Source: Phragmites australis
Taxonomy: Eukaryota > Streptophyta > Magnoliopsida > Poales > Poaceae
NCBI RefSeq assembly: GCF_958298935.1
Contig: NC_084921.1
Location: 42,379,001-42,443,000, forward strand
Reading direction: 5' to 3'
Length of the DNA: 64,000 nucleotides
Under the pieces are notes generated by a model, which worked only from the letters and a program-made list of their open reading frames with translations, was not told the DNA's origin and searched no databases. Shown in pieces: positions 34,801-48,135 of this stretch. How positions within the stretch are numbered: the stretch's first letter is position 1; each line of letters starts with the position of its first letter. Made by a program: the position numbers and the translations under genes.

Positions 34801-34885
34801 CTACTAACAAACTCAACACCATTGTTAGTCCATAGGTATTATCATTAATTACCAAAACCACACATAGGGGCTAGATGCACTTTCA
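31833..34885 (-). mobile_element. SIRE/Maximus-type copia LTR, apparently solo
   Basis: On the minus strand it starts TGAAAGTGCATCTAGCCCC with the familiar block TGTGTGGTTTTGGTAATTAA, and ends CCTCTAGGAGACATTATTGT then CCTTTCA. Flanks are CCATA (31828-31832) and CCATC (34886-34890), a 4/5 match to a target duplication. It holds the reiterated (G/T)CCGGATACTCCGG-type motifs common in SIRE LTRs, and internal duplications at about 34255-34500. A second LTR-like sequence is nested inside at 33702-34250. Confidence 0.7.
33702..34250 (+). mobile_element. Nested solo LTR-like insertion, copia type
   Basis: Begins TGTTGGTAATATGCCCTAGAG, a common start of grass copia LTRs, and ends GCGTAGCCTACCCGCA. 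A TATA-like CTCTATATAAGAATAGG lies near 33834. It is far more GC-rich than the surrounding SIRE LTR. A target duplication could not be confirmed and the ends may be off by a few bases. Confidence 0.6.
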
Positions 34886-35029
34886 CCATCTGGAGGAGCA
34901 ACCACTTCACCGACAATGAACTCGCCAGACTCGCTTTCTCTCGTTCGCCAACCCCTATGTGAGTCTTCGTTGAGAAACTCTTCAAACCATCTGTCTCGAC
35001 AGTGGAAGGATTGAATGGCCCAAGTGGGG

Positions 35030-36596
35030 GTTGAATTGGGCACTAATTAAAAAATACTTCTACCAAAAACTAAAATAAGTAGCAACCTTCTCCTAGATGA
35101 AATTTAATAGAACTACACGAACAAGTTAGAGTAAGGCAACAAAGCAAGAAAGCAAAGAAACTAAGCAAATTGCAGAACTAAAACTTGCAAGAATGTAAAT
35201 GCTCAAAGTAAATGCGAAAAAGTAGAAAGAGGATACCGATTTTTTTCCTTAGGTATCAAGGAGTTGGCACTTCCCCTAATTCTTGTTAGAGCATCCACCA
35301 AGGACATCCCCCCCCTCTTGAATCACCAAGACTCAAGTTCTCCCTTATGATTTCCACTTCTCTATCTCTGAACTAGCGAATATCAAACCAAGTACATCAC
35401 ACTTCCCGGGGCTACCACAAGAACTCCAAGAGCTCATCGAGACTACTCCAATCACGTAAGACTGGCTAGGTGTTGCCAATCACCAAGAGTAACAAGTCAA
35501 TAGCTTCACTTGACCTAGATCAAGCCTAAACTACAGCTAGATATACACTTACTACTCTCAAAATACTAATGATGTTCTTAATCTTCCAATTACAGACTTT
35601 GCAAATCAATGAAGTGTTCTTTCTTGCTTCTTGATGATACAAATAATGTATATACTCTTCTGGGTTGCAAGAGATCAAAGTGAGACCGAGTTTGGGGGTA
35701 TTTATAGGGTAGAGGTCTAAATCTAGCCATTGCCCAACTATCATATTTTTCCATGAACACCAGAAGATCCGGCATGCACTGACTAATACACGCGGAGCAT
35801 CTGTCGTTTATCCTTTTCAAACACTTCCAACTGCTAGCTATCAATTAGCCATTAAGCCTATTAAACATTCCGGCGAAGCCTTTTGGCACACGCCGGATGA
35901 TCCGGCGTGTAGAACCACGAAAGCCAGACTTTGAAATTCTTCTCTGCAAGAAATACTCCGGCGTATACTCCAGTGTACACGCTGGACCATCCAGCGTACA
36001 TAATCTTCTAACATCTCGCTGAAATCCTCTCTGCAAAAAATACTCCAGCGTAGCCTTCTTTACATGCCAGAACATCCGGCACATACTTCAACTTTTTGTG
36101 CTTTATCACCACATAAAAATACTCCAGTGTTAATGAGTCATAGATCGCTAGACCATCTGGTGCATTTAAGATCTTTTTGCCTTGATCCGAGAAGTACTCC
36201 AGCGTGTTCATCTCTAGTAACATCGGACCATTCGGTGTACTGAAAATTTTCTGAACTCGTCCAATTTAAGCAATCTTGAGCTGTAACTTCTCGACATCTT
36301 AACCACGAGCTTCTTTAAGCTACCTAGTGCTATAAGTTCACCAATGTGCATCCAACCTTGTCTGGACTCAACTAGGTCTAGCAACAACTCTTAGCCCCCT
36401 TTATAGTGTGGTCAAAAGACTAAGAAGGAGACCTAAACTACTCTAAGTATCCTTCATCTCCTTGTGATACTTAGAACTAAAAGATCCTTAATCTGATGCA
36501 TATGTCCTTTGATCGTCCATTATATCATCTTACAGACTAAGAGATCCACTCATCATTGTGAACTAAAATTTTGATACCCTTCAAAACACACATTAG
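35030..36596 (-). mobile_element. Truncated SIRE-type copia LTR
   Basis: On the minus strand it ends with GTGCCCAATTCAACCCCCACT and carries iterated CCGGCGT(G/A)-type motifs at about 35765-36240. Its 5' part contains CTAATGTGTGTTTTGAAGGG and stops abruptly at 36596, where a gypsy LTR begins. The sequence between 34886 and 35030 is an unassigned junction fragment. Confidence 0.6.
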
Positions 36597-37428
36597 TGCA
36601 GGAGGCTATGGCGGGCGACGGTGACACAACGTGGGAGGCAAGTGGCGGTGACCCGACAATGGTGGCTCAACGGCGCGACTAGATGAGTGGTGACCCAACT
36701 ATGAGAGACAACCGACGTGGAGGGCGAGGCCAGTGGCAGCACTAGGGTTTGGGTTTCGACTGATATGTGGGTTGAACCTTTAAGGCAGCGTGGGGCAACG
36801 GCCGACTCCCTTAAGCGGCGATCGACCATCGAAGGTCGGTTTGTCTTCATTTTTTCTACACGATTCAATATTACACTATCCCCCCTTCAACAGAATTCAC
36901 CCTCAAATTCCTTATTCACATTTATCGTGGAGGGGATCCAACTTGATATGAACGCAAAACATTGTTATACATTAGACGTGAACGACTACAAATATTTCTA
37001 CCGCGTTTTAGACTCAAGTTCCTATGTTGCTTCGCATTTTGTTTGATTTGTCTAAAGAACCTCCACCAACTTGAGCATTTAATTCCTCAACACTCTTTCG
37101 GATTTTGCAAAGTCCTCATAGGACGAGACTCAATTGTTATATTCGACTCAATTATCACTTGCTCCAGCGTTATATGGTGTTCGGTATCTCTCAAGTATTT
37201 TTGTGACATGGAATACGTCATGCGTGCCGCCCATCGACTCTAGTAGCTCTAGTTGATATGCCAACATCCCTAACTTGTGTAACCATCGAGAATGGTCCAA
37301 TGTATTTCGGACTAAGCTTTTGCCTTTGTACTACTCCTTACAATACCCTTGGTGGGAGACACCCAGAGATGTACTTAATCGCACACTTGAAACTCGAAAT
37401 TTTGTCTCCTGACTTCTATGTAACTCTT

Positions 37429-39130
37429 CTACTTACTATGGTAGTTAGTATTTTTTTTGTCATATCTTAGTTGCGCTATGCGTAGGCTGAACCTAATCTG
37501 GTCCCAAAATTGTCTTTTCACCCATTTCATCCCAACCAAGTGGTGATACACATTTCTGTTCATTAAAAGCTTCAATGATGTGGAACGAATGCTAGCATGA
37601 TAACCTTCATTGTAGGAAAATTTACAAATGGCAAATGGCTTTCTCAATTGCCTTTCTAAGACAGGATTCAAAATTTAGCATATCCTCAATGGTCTAAATG
37701 TTAAATGTTACGCTCAGACTATCCATCTATCTAAGGATGAAAAGTAGTGCTAAGCTGCGATTCGGTACCTAGGGAAATGTACAAGCTATCCCAAAACTTG
37801 AAACAATTTTAACATCTTTGTCAGAAACAATGGAATGAGGCACTCTATGCAACCACACTATTTTAGGCATGCAGAGTGATACTAATTCACTGGCTGAAAT
37901 TGTGGAACAGGTAAGTGTAAAATGTGCTACCTTACTCAGGCATTCAACTACGACCCATATAACATCTTTTCCCCATGGGGCATGAGGTATTCCCAACACA
38001 AAATACATAGCAGTATCATCCTAGTGCCGCAGAGTGACCTCTAGTGATTGCAATTTCCTAACTAAACATTGGTGCTCAGCCCTAACTCACTAGCAAACCC
38101 CACATGAAACCACGTACTTCGCCACATCTTCCTTCCACCTCTTCCACCAAAAGCTCTTTTTCAAATCCTGGTACATTTGGTTCTCGGCGGGGTGTAAAAT
38201 GTGTGGCGTGTGACATGCCTCTTCGAAGTATATATTCCCTTATCTGGGGTTTCTGTAGCACACAAAAATGTCCACGGAACTGTACAACATCAGGAGTATC
38301 CAAAGTGAAATCATCAACTTTCCTTTCACTAATACGCATTTCAAGCTCTTGTGGAAATCAATCATGTTGCTGAACTTGCAACACACGCTCAGGTATGGTG
38401 GACTTCAAAATGTTCTATGTCTCTATTTGTCACTCTAGCATAACAATATGAAATATTCATCCATTCAAGTTCAGTTATTAAACAACTTAAGGTAAGGGGA
38501 ACAATCTTATGACTCAAAACATCTGGAACCACTTTTGTTCTACTTAGCGTGTAATGGATTTTAAGGTTATAATCCTACAACTCTAACCATCTCCTCTGCC
38601 TCAGATTCAGATCTTTTCTGGATGAAAATATACTTAATAATCTCATAATACGTGAATACATCATTAATCGTGTGCCCCGAAAGCCAAACCTCACACTTCT
38701 TTACCTTTGGAAAACCCGATTCTTTCGAGGAGTCTCTAGCACGACTCTCAAATACTACTCATGCCGTTTGATCTTAGAATAGATCAATATCTAATCAGTG
38801 AAAAACACCAAAAACTCACATAGATGCTCACGTAGCATGCTATCCATTATGTCGATGAAATAAACAGGTGCGCCCATGAGTCCAAAAGGCATAACCTTAA
38901 ACTCATAATGATCACACCGAGTGGGAAATGCAATCCTCTTTGACTATGCTCAGACTACAATTCAACCTATGATAACACCTTCGCTCTATTCAGTTGGTCG
39001 AATAAATCCTTCGTGTGGGACAATGGGTACCTTTTCTTTGTTGACGTGCTATTGCCATGGTAGTTTACACATGTGTGCCAATTTCCATCTTCCTTCTTAG
39101 GGAGCAAAATTGGAGTTTCCCGTTGCGACA
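37429..39130 (-). pseudogene. Ty3/gypsy pol remnants: reverse transcriptase and integrase
   Basis: Minus-strand order is 5' to 3' as in Ty3/gypsy pol. The reverse transcriptase piece near 38910-38760 has YEFKVMPFGLMGAPVYFIDI, then FLVFF with the catalytic FxDD region broken by a stop. An integrase zinc-binding region follows (38082-38339, HATHFTPRREPNVPGFEKEL). The integrase core is at 37769-38008 (DVIWVVVECLSKVAHFTL, VPHSIVSDKDVK), and the C-terminal integrase region at 37429-37671. Stops and frameshifts lie between the pieces, so it is non-functional. Confidence 0.8.
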
Positions 39131-40651
39131 CTTCATGTGATTAATTTCTTAGATAATATGCCATTCAATTATTTCTTCAAATCTTCTAGAAAAGAGTGAG
39201 CTACACAGTTTGGTGTTATGGAGATATTGTATGAGAACAAAATTAGTAGATAACTTCATGTCGTACTCTGATGGCATCCCCTACAACTACATGAATCTTG
39301 CCAACCATCAATGACTTGATTAGTTTCATGGCTAAAATCCCAATAAATCTAACTTTCATGGAACACTGTCAAGGGAACAATCTTGGTGCACAGATGATGA
39401 ACATGGAGGTACACTCCCTTGAAATATTAACCTCTCACCCAATAGGGTTCCTCAGTCACAACTTCCAAAATAGCAGATATCACATCTTGGTCTTAACAAT
39501 TCGTCCTCGTGGGACTAACTCTAGGGAATAGGTATTATGAACAATGATGTGCTTTCATTGTCCAGGTATTTTAAATTCACTCACACAAAACCACATAATC
39601 ACTAGCGCACAAGCTCTAATTTGCGAGGAGACAAGCACGCAACATTTGAATCTCCATAAGAAGACAACACTAAAGGTGCCCGACACGAACCAGTACCACT
39701 CATATTCTTTCTCTATTCCACTAAGAGATCTACAAAGGGAATGTATGGCTCCATCTTCTCATTACGTGGGATGAATAATGTGGGTAAGCGGTATGGTTGC
39801 TCAGGCCATCCCTTACACATACTATTCATGCACCACGTTAGGTAGATAGATCAAACGTAACTCCACTCATCCTACAGTTGTCAAATCTAGGCACAAATCA
39901 AAACTATTATAAGAGCCCTAGTAATTAAGGGCAACAAACGGTCTACTGACCCGTTCAACTTTGAATAATAGGCTAGACAAGATCAAAGAATGCACATTAG
40001 AGATCTACAACCCGATCTTGAGGTATTCGACTATGATCAAGAACAAAAAGGCTCTAATTTCCACATTATGATCCATGAGGATAAGTAGAAGCCATAGCAT
40101 AACTCTTCACCCTCTCCAATACCTCCTTGATTTTCCCCAACTCTAAACTCCAGATTATACTCTCGACTAGCGCAACATCCACACCCTATCTCCAAATTAT
40201 GTATATTTTCATACCCCTTCATGAACTTGAATGAGAAACATCAATATCCGAATCCAATGATCTGTTTCTGTTTTTCCTTGACACTTGTATGCTTATGAGA
40301 ACAACGTGAATATTTTCCTTCCAAAATGGCTCTTCCAATCTTCAAGAGAATCTTAGTCCAAGGCTAGTAAGTAAGTAGAGAGATAAACACACACACACAC
40401 ACACAACCTATTAGTACCATAGTCAAGGCCATACAAGCCTCACACGGCAATGGCATAGCAACAGGCACAACAATACAAGGCAACAAAAATATAACAAATA
40501 AACATATCCAGAACGTGATGCAATGAATGACCCAAAACCCATCCTACAGTGCACCAGTGTGTCAACTTATTTTAACCGAGTCAATCCTATGTCAAATTTT
40601 AATGATGGTTTGGCTAAGTTAACAATTAACTAACCAAGGAACTACTGCCTA
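39131..40651 (-). other. Presumed decayed gag/protease region of the gypsy element
   Basis: Positioned between the primer-binding site and reverse transcriptase, where gag and protease belong. I could not recognise intact domains. A (CA)n run of about 20 bases lies at 40386-40405. Confidence 0.4.
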
Positions 40652-40839
40652 GCTTAGATACCAACTATAACACTCCGAGGTCACCACCTAACACCTAAAA
40701 CCTACTAAACAAGGAACCTTGATGTGAAGATCACCGCCTAACAATCCTATGTTAGAATTGATCTATTAACGAATAGGGATTACGTAGGAGTTATCCTTGA
40801 TGTGGAGATCACGGACTGGTGATGAATTTTGTAAAAATC

Positions 40840-40975
40840 TTGATTTTTTTCCTTTCCTTTTCCCTTTCTTTCTTTCCCTTTCCCTTTCCCTTCCTTTTCT
40901 TTTCTTTTCTTTCTCTTCCTTCCTTTTACTTCTTCCTTCACTTCCTTGGTTCTTCTTCTCTCAGCCGTACAACAC
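40840..40975 (+). repeat. Polypyrimidine tract within gypsy LTR
   Basis: About 130 bases almost entirely C and T, with CCCTTT and TTTTC repeats. Long pyrimidine tracts can form triplex DNA and are prone to length change. Confidence 0.7.
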
Positions 40976-41365
40976 AAAAGGACAACTAGAGACTCCAACG
41001 TGATGACTGAGTGCTACGCGCGATGAGCGGATAGGCTGTAGCAATGGCCAGCGGTGGCAGCTCCGGCCGACGGTGCGACAAGCTAGTGACAGCGGCAGCT
41101 GGTGTAGGAGACTACGACGGGCTACAGTGGCACGACGCGGGAGGCAAGCGGCAGCGCAGCGACGGTGACCCATTGATGCGACTATGCGTGCGGCGACCCA
41201 ACGATGGGTGGCAGCCGACGCGAAGGGCGAGGGCGGTGGCAACACTAAGGTTTAGGTTTCGGTTGGGACGTGGGTCGAAGCCTTTAAGGCGGTGGGGGCG
41301 ACGACTGACCATCGAAGGTCATTCCGTCTTTATTTTTTTTTCTATAAGATCCAGTTCCATTGTGG

Positions 41366-42949
41366 ATCCTCCACAGTCTTATTTCTTTCATTCTTACTCG
41401 AGCTGATGATGAAAAATTATCATATTACCGAAATGGTGCGCTGCGATGCACCGCTTATCACCAGACTTGATGAAGTTGGGACTTGACATAGCATTCATGC
41501 ATGTGAACATGTTTAATTTGGTCGCGGAGTTCTGGATATGAACGCACATGCACGGGACCAAAACAAGCTGGTGAGAGGACGAGCCAAGGCTTGGTTGGCT
41601 AGCGGCTCCATACGTGAGCGCTGCCTTAGGATCAGACTTGGGCCTCGTCGGGGTTATTCTCATATTTAATTTCGTTGTAGGCCTCTTAAGCGTGGAGCCA
41701 TAATAGGACTATGATATATCTATTGTCTATGGAGTCTTAAATGATTTCGTCGATCTCTATAGGTCTAGATGTGTACATAGAGTATGTGAGTAGCTATGTG
41801 TGTGAGAGGATTACATCTACGTTTACACTATGTTCAGATACCGTAAGCTGTACACATAAGAGGGGGGGATGAGCTGGTAACGGGACGATCAACTGATACG
41901 CATATGTTAAAATTAAGTATCTTCGCGAAAAAAAAAAATCTGTGTAAGCATAGAAAATCTGCATATACGTACGCGCCGGGCCAGCCGGCCGGTACATTCT
42001 ATCTTGACTGCAGGACGATAGTACGTGTTTGGATTAGGTGCATGCATGTATGCATAGTCGTCTATCGGTTGTGCAGTCCTTTAACTGAACGGTGGTCCTC
42101 CGCAGACATGCATGATCTGGATCAGTGTACCGTCCCCTGCCAGAAGTATCGTACAAACGTATTTCTAGCTAGATTGTATATACAGAGACCTATCAGTGTA
42201 GGAGTAGCATATATGCAATGAACTGGCCAGCACTTAGTTTAGCTGAAACACCTACATCAATATATATATACTCATTTAAGGCGTCCCCAGTTAGCTTATG
42301 TATCCAGGAATATGATTATCTCGCCAACCAAATCCAGAAAGACCAACTTCATAGATGTAGTTGGGCTTCATCGAGAACCATTTCCGCGATTAATGGAAAC
42401 GCAAATCAAACTAGCTCATGCCAGTCTTGCAGAAGCTAGCTAGCAAACCAACTAATAAAGTCTCCTTGGATGAAAGCTCGGCACCTGTTGGATCGGAACT
42501 GTTGGGCTCCACTCTCCAGCATTGGAGCTGAATTGTGTTGTCACAGAATTCAAGCAGAGCCAATCCTGAAGCTGGTTTCTCCGGTCGGTCGATCCGTCGC
42601 TGGAGAGGCATCGAGCGAGCCGGCGATGGATAAAGCCCAAGTAGCCTAGCAGGAGTAGTACATTTGTTCGAGATTGCTATCACGTATGTCTAGCGGCGCA
42701 TGCATACAGATGAGAGCATACTCGCATGTGTGTACAGCTGCGCGCCAGCGGGGTGTCCCTGCCCCACGGGTGCGTCCGCGACAGGTCACGCCGACTGCAT
42801 CATATATATCATCGTCGCCGTCTCCTAATTAATTTGTTTATTAGGATTTAGGACTCGAACCTCGCCCAACTGTCGTATAGTTGTTGAAGCGCTCCGAATT
42901 ATTCCGTGTTTAAAATTATTATTATATTAGTTCTTGTATTAATAGTTGG
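41366..42949. other. Intergenic, nothing recognised
   Basis: No gene or element end identified. Only short chance ORFs. Confidence 0.4.
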
Positions 42950-45900
42950 TAAATAAAAATCTTATAACAGGTGATATCATAGTCATATAACACGAAAAGT
43001 GATGAGAATGGTCAACAAGTTTGCCGATGAGTCATCAAGACTTTAAGGTGTCGACTTACCAATAGGTACAAGTTTAGATCACTCTTTAATCCAATCTCTA
43101 GGCAGCAATCACCTAACAACACACTCTCTAGACCTATAAGTACTAATCACTCTCTAATGATGTGCTTAATCATATTGAATGATCATTTTAAACACTTTGG
43201 TGGATTGGATGTCTTCTCAGGTGTACATGAACTCCTTTGAACTCTAGCAATCTCAAATGACTGATCAAATGACTGAGTAGGAGTATTTATAGCCTCAAAC
43301 TCGCGCACTAGTCGTTAACTTAATTGCTCAGAAATAATCCGGTGAGAACAATAGTACTACCACTGAATCATCCAGTGAGTATACTCTTATAAACTAGTCG
43401 TAGGAACCCCCACTCAAGCCTTTATGAACACCGGGCACTCTGGTGTATATTTCATCACCATCATCGAACTATCCGGTGAATTATCCTGAGCCATCTGAGT
43501 CTTTCCTTCTTCTCTGTGTAAATTGCTCTGGTGTTAGCATCCGGTGCACATCATTTCATCATCGGACTATTCGATGAGTTGACTTCAGCCAACCGAGCCA
43601 ATGCAACCCTCTCTGGAAATAATACTCCAGTGTATACTTCTCTGATCACCAAATCTTCCGATGAGGTCTTCAGGACTCTCTCCCCTTTGTCAAATATGCT
43701 CCGATGAGTTCAATACCCAGAGCACTGGACCAACTGGTGAGGCAAATCTTCCTAGGACTTCTCCAATTCACTCCAACTTTGTCCCAGCTGCGATGGCTTC
43801 TTCATGTATTGCATCCATGAGACCTATTAACATATATTCTTGATAAACATGTTAGTCTCATTGACTATGTTATCATTAATCACCAAAATCATAATCATAG
43901 CCTAATATAGACATTTTCGCTATAATCTCTCTATTTTTTGTGATTGATGACAATACAACCAAAGCAGGTGACACATGATAAATGATATCAAATGTAAAGA
44001 TCATAAGCGAGCACAAAGTCTTATCACATTATTTGGATGCATGTTCTTATTACTTAATCCCCTTTGTTGTGACTCTCCATTTCTCCATTGCCACTATCTC
44101 CCTTGAACGACTTATGCAAAAGCTTCTCTTTTGTCAATCTAGGCATCTGGCATCTTTTCTTCTTCCCTTTTGTCGACTTCGGTATTCCTAGATATCTTGC
44201 TAGTTGCTACAATATCCTCCACATTGTTCATCTTGTAAACCTTCATCTTACTTTGGTCATCAAAATTCACCCTCTTTGTCAACCATCTTCCAAAAAGGGC
44301 TATAAACATATGTTGAACTCAAGGGAAAAATATTAGAGCACATAGGAGAGAGCTTTACAAATTATGATCCAATAAAAGTATACCAATTGTATAGATGTTA
44401 CTAAAAATGAATGATACCAATTATAGGATACGAAAGCACACGGATAATAATTTATGAAACTCACATAATATAGTCTAAACCCCCCCTATATATATGCATA
44501 TATATATGATGAGAAAGAAATATATACACAACTAGACAATATATCAAGATAAGAAGTTTAAGCTGTATTATGCATGGAGGTAGCTTAAATGAATAAAAGA
44601 TTTGACAAAGATATCAATTGAGGTATTTAAACATTTCATACCTCCGGGGACAAATTGATTGCTCCATGAGACTACAAAGATGTCACTAGAAACAAATATT
44701 AGTCTCAAAATTACAACATATAGGATATACTCCCTCTAAATATGTGCATACAAGTGTCGAAATACTTGTGAGATATATATGCACTTGTTATTAATAATAA
44801 TAGGGATTTATCCTATAGATTGGATCATGGCACATAAAAGGTACAAGATTGTAAAACTAGTGCTATGTAAAGAACCTACAACTAATAAACCATATGGGTT
44901 GCTTATTGTTAGAGAGAAAACACAAGCAACCTACCATATGAAAGACTTATACTAGGTATTACAATAAATTGAAATAGGCATATGCAATCCTAGACAAGGC
45001 AAATGAGCTAGATGCAAAATAAAACGCATGAACATAAGTCTAGCTACCATTTACCTCTTTTACCTTTGGATGGGAATTTGGGTATACGATGATCATAATT
45101 TTCATCAAAGCGCCCAAACTTGTATACTTGACTTCTTTGTTTGAACCTCACTTTATCTTGTGAGCCAAATCTCTAAATCCTCATAACCGATTCGGGCTTA
45201 AGACTTCTTTGGAACCCAAACCGATTGGGGCCCCTTCAAGTTAGTGATGACTTTCTTGCACCCAAATGGATTGGTTCCACCTCCAATCATCTCTCCCAAC
45301 CATATGTGCAATGACCTTGCCATTGTCTTTCTTCTTGAGCTTGTAGTGGTTATTCTTGGTCTTGATATTGTAGTTAGGTTTGGTGTAGAGGTTGGAGATC
45401 TTGTTGGAGAGGTTCGTCATTTTCTTCTTCTCCTTGGTCTCCTTCTTCACTTGTTTGCATTAGAAGGATTTGTGGTCTTCTTGATGGCATTTAAAGCATG
45501 TCATGGTAGACCCCTCCGCAAATTTGCTCACCATGGTTGCATAGTTATCTTGAGGAGGTTGGACATGATTCTTTCCCTTTACTCTTGCCAAGTCTTTCTT
45601 GAGCTTCTCGACTTCTTACTTGAGCTCATCATTTTCCTGCGCAATAAGGTCATTATATGGTTCAACAAAAATATTCTCAATAAATTTCTCATTGCAAAAG
45701 GGTCAGCATGATATATCAATTAAATCATTGCAAGAAGTAGAAGCATCCACATTTGGCTTGAAATTAAATAGAGAGGTAGATTGCTTCAAAGAAACCTTAG
45801 TTTGAGACTCAATGCACTCAAATTTAGCTTTAAGCTTTTCATGTCCTTGTTTAGCAAATTAAATTTGCATAATAATTGTTCATAATTAGAAACAAAGATA

Positions 45901-47735
45901 GCATAAATGTCATTAAGTACATTGAATTTCTTAAGCTCTTTAGAATTTTTCATAAGGGCCCTTTGTTGCTCATTGATCAAATGAAGGAGTTCATCATAGA
46001 GGGAGAATTCTCATCGAATTCATCATCACTTACATCGCTATTCATATATTTGGCCATAAGGTACTTGTATGATGACTTATGCGATGACAACCTTGAGGAA
46101 GAGCTTCTTTTGGAGGAATAGATGGTGATGTTCTCATCACTTGAGCTTAAATCTTCATCATCAGTCACCTATCTTCCTATGCTAGCAAGTGCCTTGGATC
46201 TCCCCTTTGTCTTCCTCTTCTTGATCTTGGTTTTTTTCTCCTTCTTCATGTGATCAATTGTTTTGACCAAGTCCTTCATAGAGATTGGGTGATCAATCTT
46301 GGCATTTATCTTCTTGATGTTCTTCTCCACTTGTGAGATGAACTTGGTGACTTCGGGATCCATCTCTTCATTGCTTGAGGTGCTTTACTCATCTTCTTCA
46401 TAGATCTCTTCATCTTCATCTCCATCTCCATCATCTTCACTTGATCTTGACTCTTGTTCTTGTCTCTTCATCCTTGCCTTCATGTGTTGGCATTAGACTT
46501 GCTTGCTTATGGGAGAAAAATTCTTGGTGTCGGATGAGGAAGAAGTTTTCACCCCTATGTTCATTGTCATCTCATAGGTGGTGATCTTGCTGAGCACTTG
46601 ACTTGGAGTCATCTTCTTGATGTCATTGTTATCGTAGATCATGGAGACTATCAAGTTGTACTTCGGAAGAAGAGCTTGAAGTATTCTTCTTATCATCTGA
46701 TCATCTTCAATTGGCGTCAAACCTAACTTATTAATCTCATTAACAAGAATGTTCAAACGAGAATACATATCATTATCACTTTTAAAGGGTAGTTGCTTGA
46801 TACCATTGAGCTTAGTAACAAGCACATGATATTTCTCATTGCGCACATCCTTTATGCTTTCATGTATTTCAATGAGACTAATCCAAATATCAAGTGCATT
46901 GGTGAGAGAATAAACACGATTAAATACATCAATATATATAGATGATAAAAGAATACTCTTGGCCAATACATCTAATTGTCTCTCATTGTTGGTGATGCGA
47001 GGTCTCATCCCATCCTCGGTGACTCTCTAAACATCCAACCCTAGAGCTTGCAAATAACAAGTCATTAGAATTTTTCACCAGGGGAAGTTTGTGCCTTCGA
47101 AAAGTGGAGCACTATGGGAATCCATCTCAACCCTGAACGTCACAACTCACTAGGCGGTGAAGCCTAAGCGATCATAATGAGACTAAGGCTCAAATGCCAC
47201 TTGAATTGGTGAAACCTTATGAAAGGTGTGAAGCTCAAGGTGAGCTCTGGCTCTAATAATAATTGAAGGGACCGGTGACGTCCTAAGAGGGGGGTGAATT
47301 AGGATACTTAGAACTATTTTGGCTCCAAAACCAACACAAGATAAATCTATATCAAATTCTATCTAGATATGCTCTAAGTTTGTCTAGTGTGTCTACTCTA
47401 CCGATCAAAACGCTTGTAACCAATCTAAGAAGGTAAATTGCAAGAATGTAAATATGAAAACGTAAATAAGATAGGGAGAGCACACTCAGGACAATGATTT
47501 TTTCTCGTGGTATTGATGGCTTGAATGACACCCCTAATCCACGTTGAAGCTCCACCGGGGATATGCTCCCGGTCGGCACACAGTCACGGCTATTGAGCCA
47601 CCAAGTCACAAAGAAAAGGTCTTAACCCGGATGAGCCTCCAAAACACCAAGGTAAGGCCTCACCACAAGCCTCTCTTCTGGTCCCTTATCGCCGTGATCA
47701 CTTCGGAGCTTGAGCCACCAATGGTGTCAATGGTG
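42950..47735 (-). mobile_element. SIRE-type copia relic with gag but no recognised pol
   Basis: The minus-strand order is: a partial 5' LTR (47264-47735) ending CTCTTAGGACGTCACCGGTC then CCTTCA; a primer-binding-like TTATTAGAGCCAGAGC near 47260-47245; a decayed gag (45241-47125); AT-rich sequence without recognisable pol; and an LTR-like block (about 42950-43912) with ATTTTGGTGATTAATGATAA and iterated TCCGGTG motifs. The outer LTR ends are truncated. Confidence 0.65.
45241..47125 (-). pseudogene. SIRE-type copia gag, decayed
   Basis: The minus-strand reading opens at 47125 with MDSHSAPLFEGTNFPW, followed by a stop, then a UBN2-type gag domain at 46493-47008 (RQLDVLAKSILLSSIYIDVF, KLNGIKQLPFKSDNDMYSRL, ILQALLPKYNLIVSMIYDN). 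Further acidic and coiled segments follow to 45786. A zinc knuckle CFKCHQEDH lies near 45500 and a lysine-rich tail runs to 45241. Several stops and frameshifts interrupt it. The overlapping plus-strand ORFs are shadows. Confidence 0.78.
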
Positions 47736-47739
47736 ATGG

Positions 47740-48088
47740 CCGAAAGAGAGGCGATTTCTTGTCAGAGATGGGTAAGGCGGAGGTCGACGAGGCAAACTCG
47801 TGGAGAGTAACTCGAAGTCGGGTTTTTGGATACTGGGAGCAAGTAGGGGGTGTGGGGAAGGTGTTTATGCGCTTGGTTCGGCTGGAGGGGCATTCGCAGT
47901 GGCCGGCGATAGTGATGGAGACGGGTGGCCATGGTGGTATGGTGGTAGCTCAGGGGGGTAAGGCTAGAGAGAAGGGTTGGGAAGGTGGAGTGCGGTGTGG
48001 TGGAGCTTGCCGTGGTGTCAATTTGGTCGGTGGTCGCTCCTAGCGGTGGATCGATAGCGGCGCCATGGGGGGAGGGGAAAAGCTCACT

Positions 48089-48135
<47 letters not shown>

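Larger units (their letters stand above)
36597..41365 (-). mobile_element. Ty3/gypsy element, antisense, decayed
   Basis: Two directly repeated LTR-like blocks (36597-36876 and about 40666-41365) share GGGAGGCAAG(T/C)GGC, GACGGTGAC, TTTAAGGC and GACCATCGAAGGTC. On the minus strand the primer-binding site TGGTATCTAAGC lies at 40663-40652, just after the right LTR. A polypurine tract AAGGGGGGATAG precedes the left LTR near 36887-36876. Pol fragments lie between. The left LTR is truncated where it meets the SIRE LTR. Confidence 0.75.

Noticed and set aside
45244..45711. A 155-codon plus-strand ORF rich in Leu and Val
   Set aside because: Reverse complement of lysine-rich SIRE gag tail and zinc knuckle sequence.
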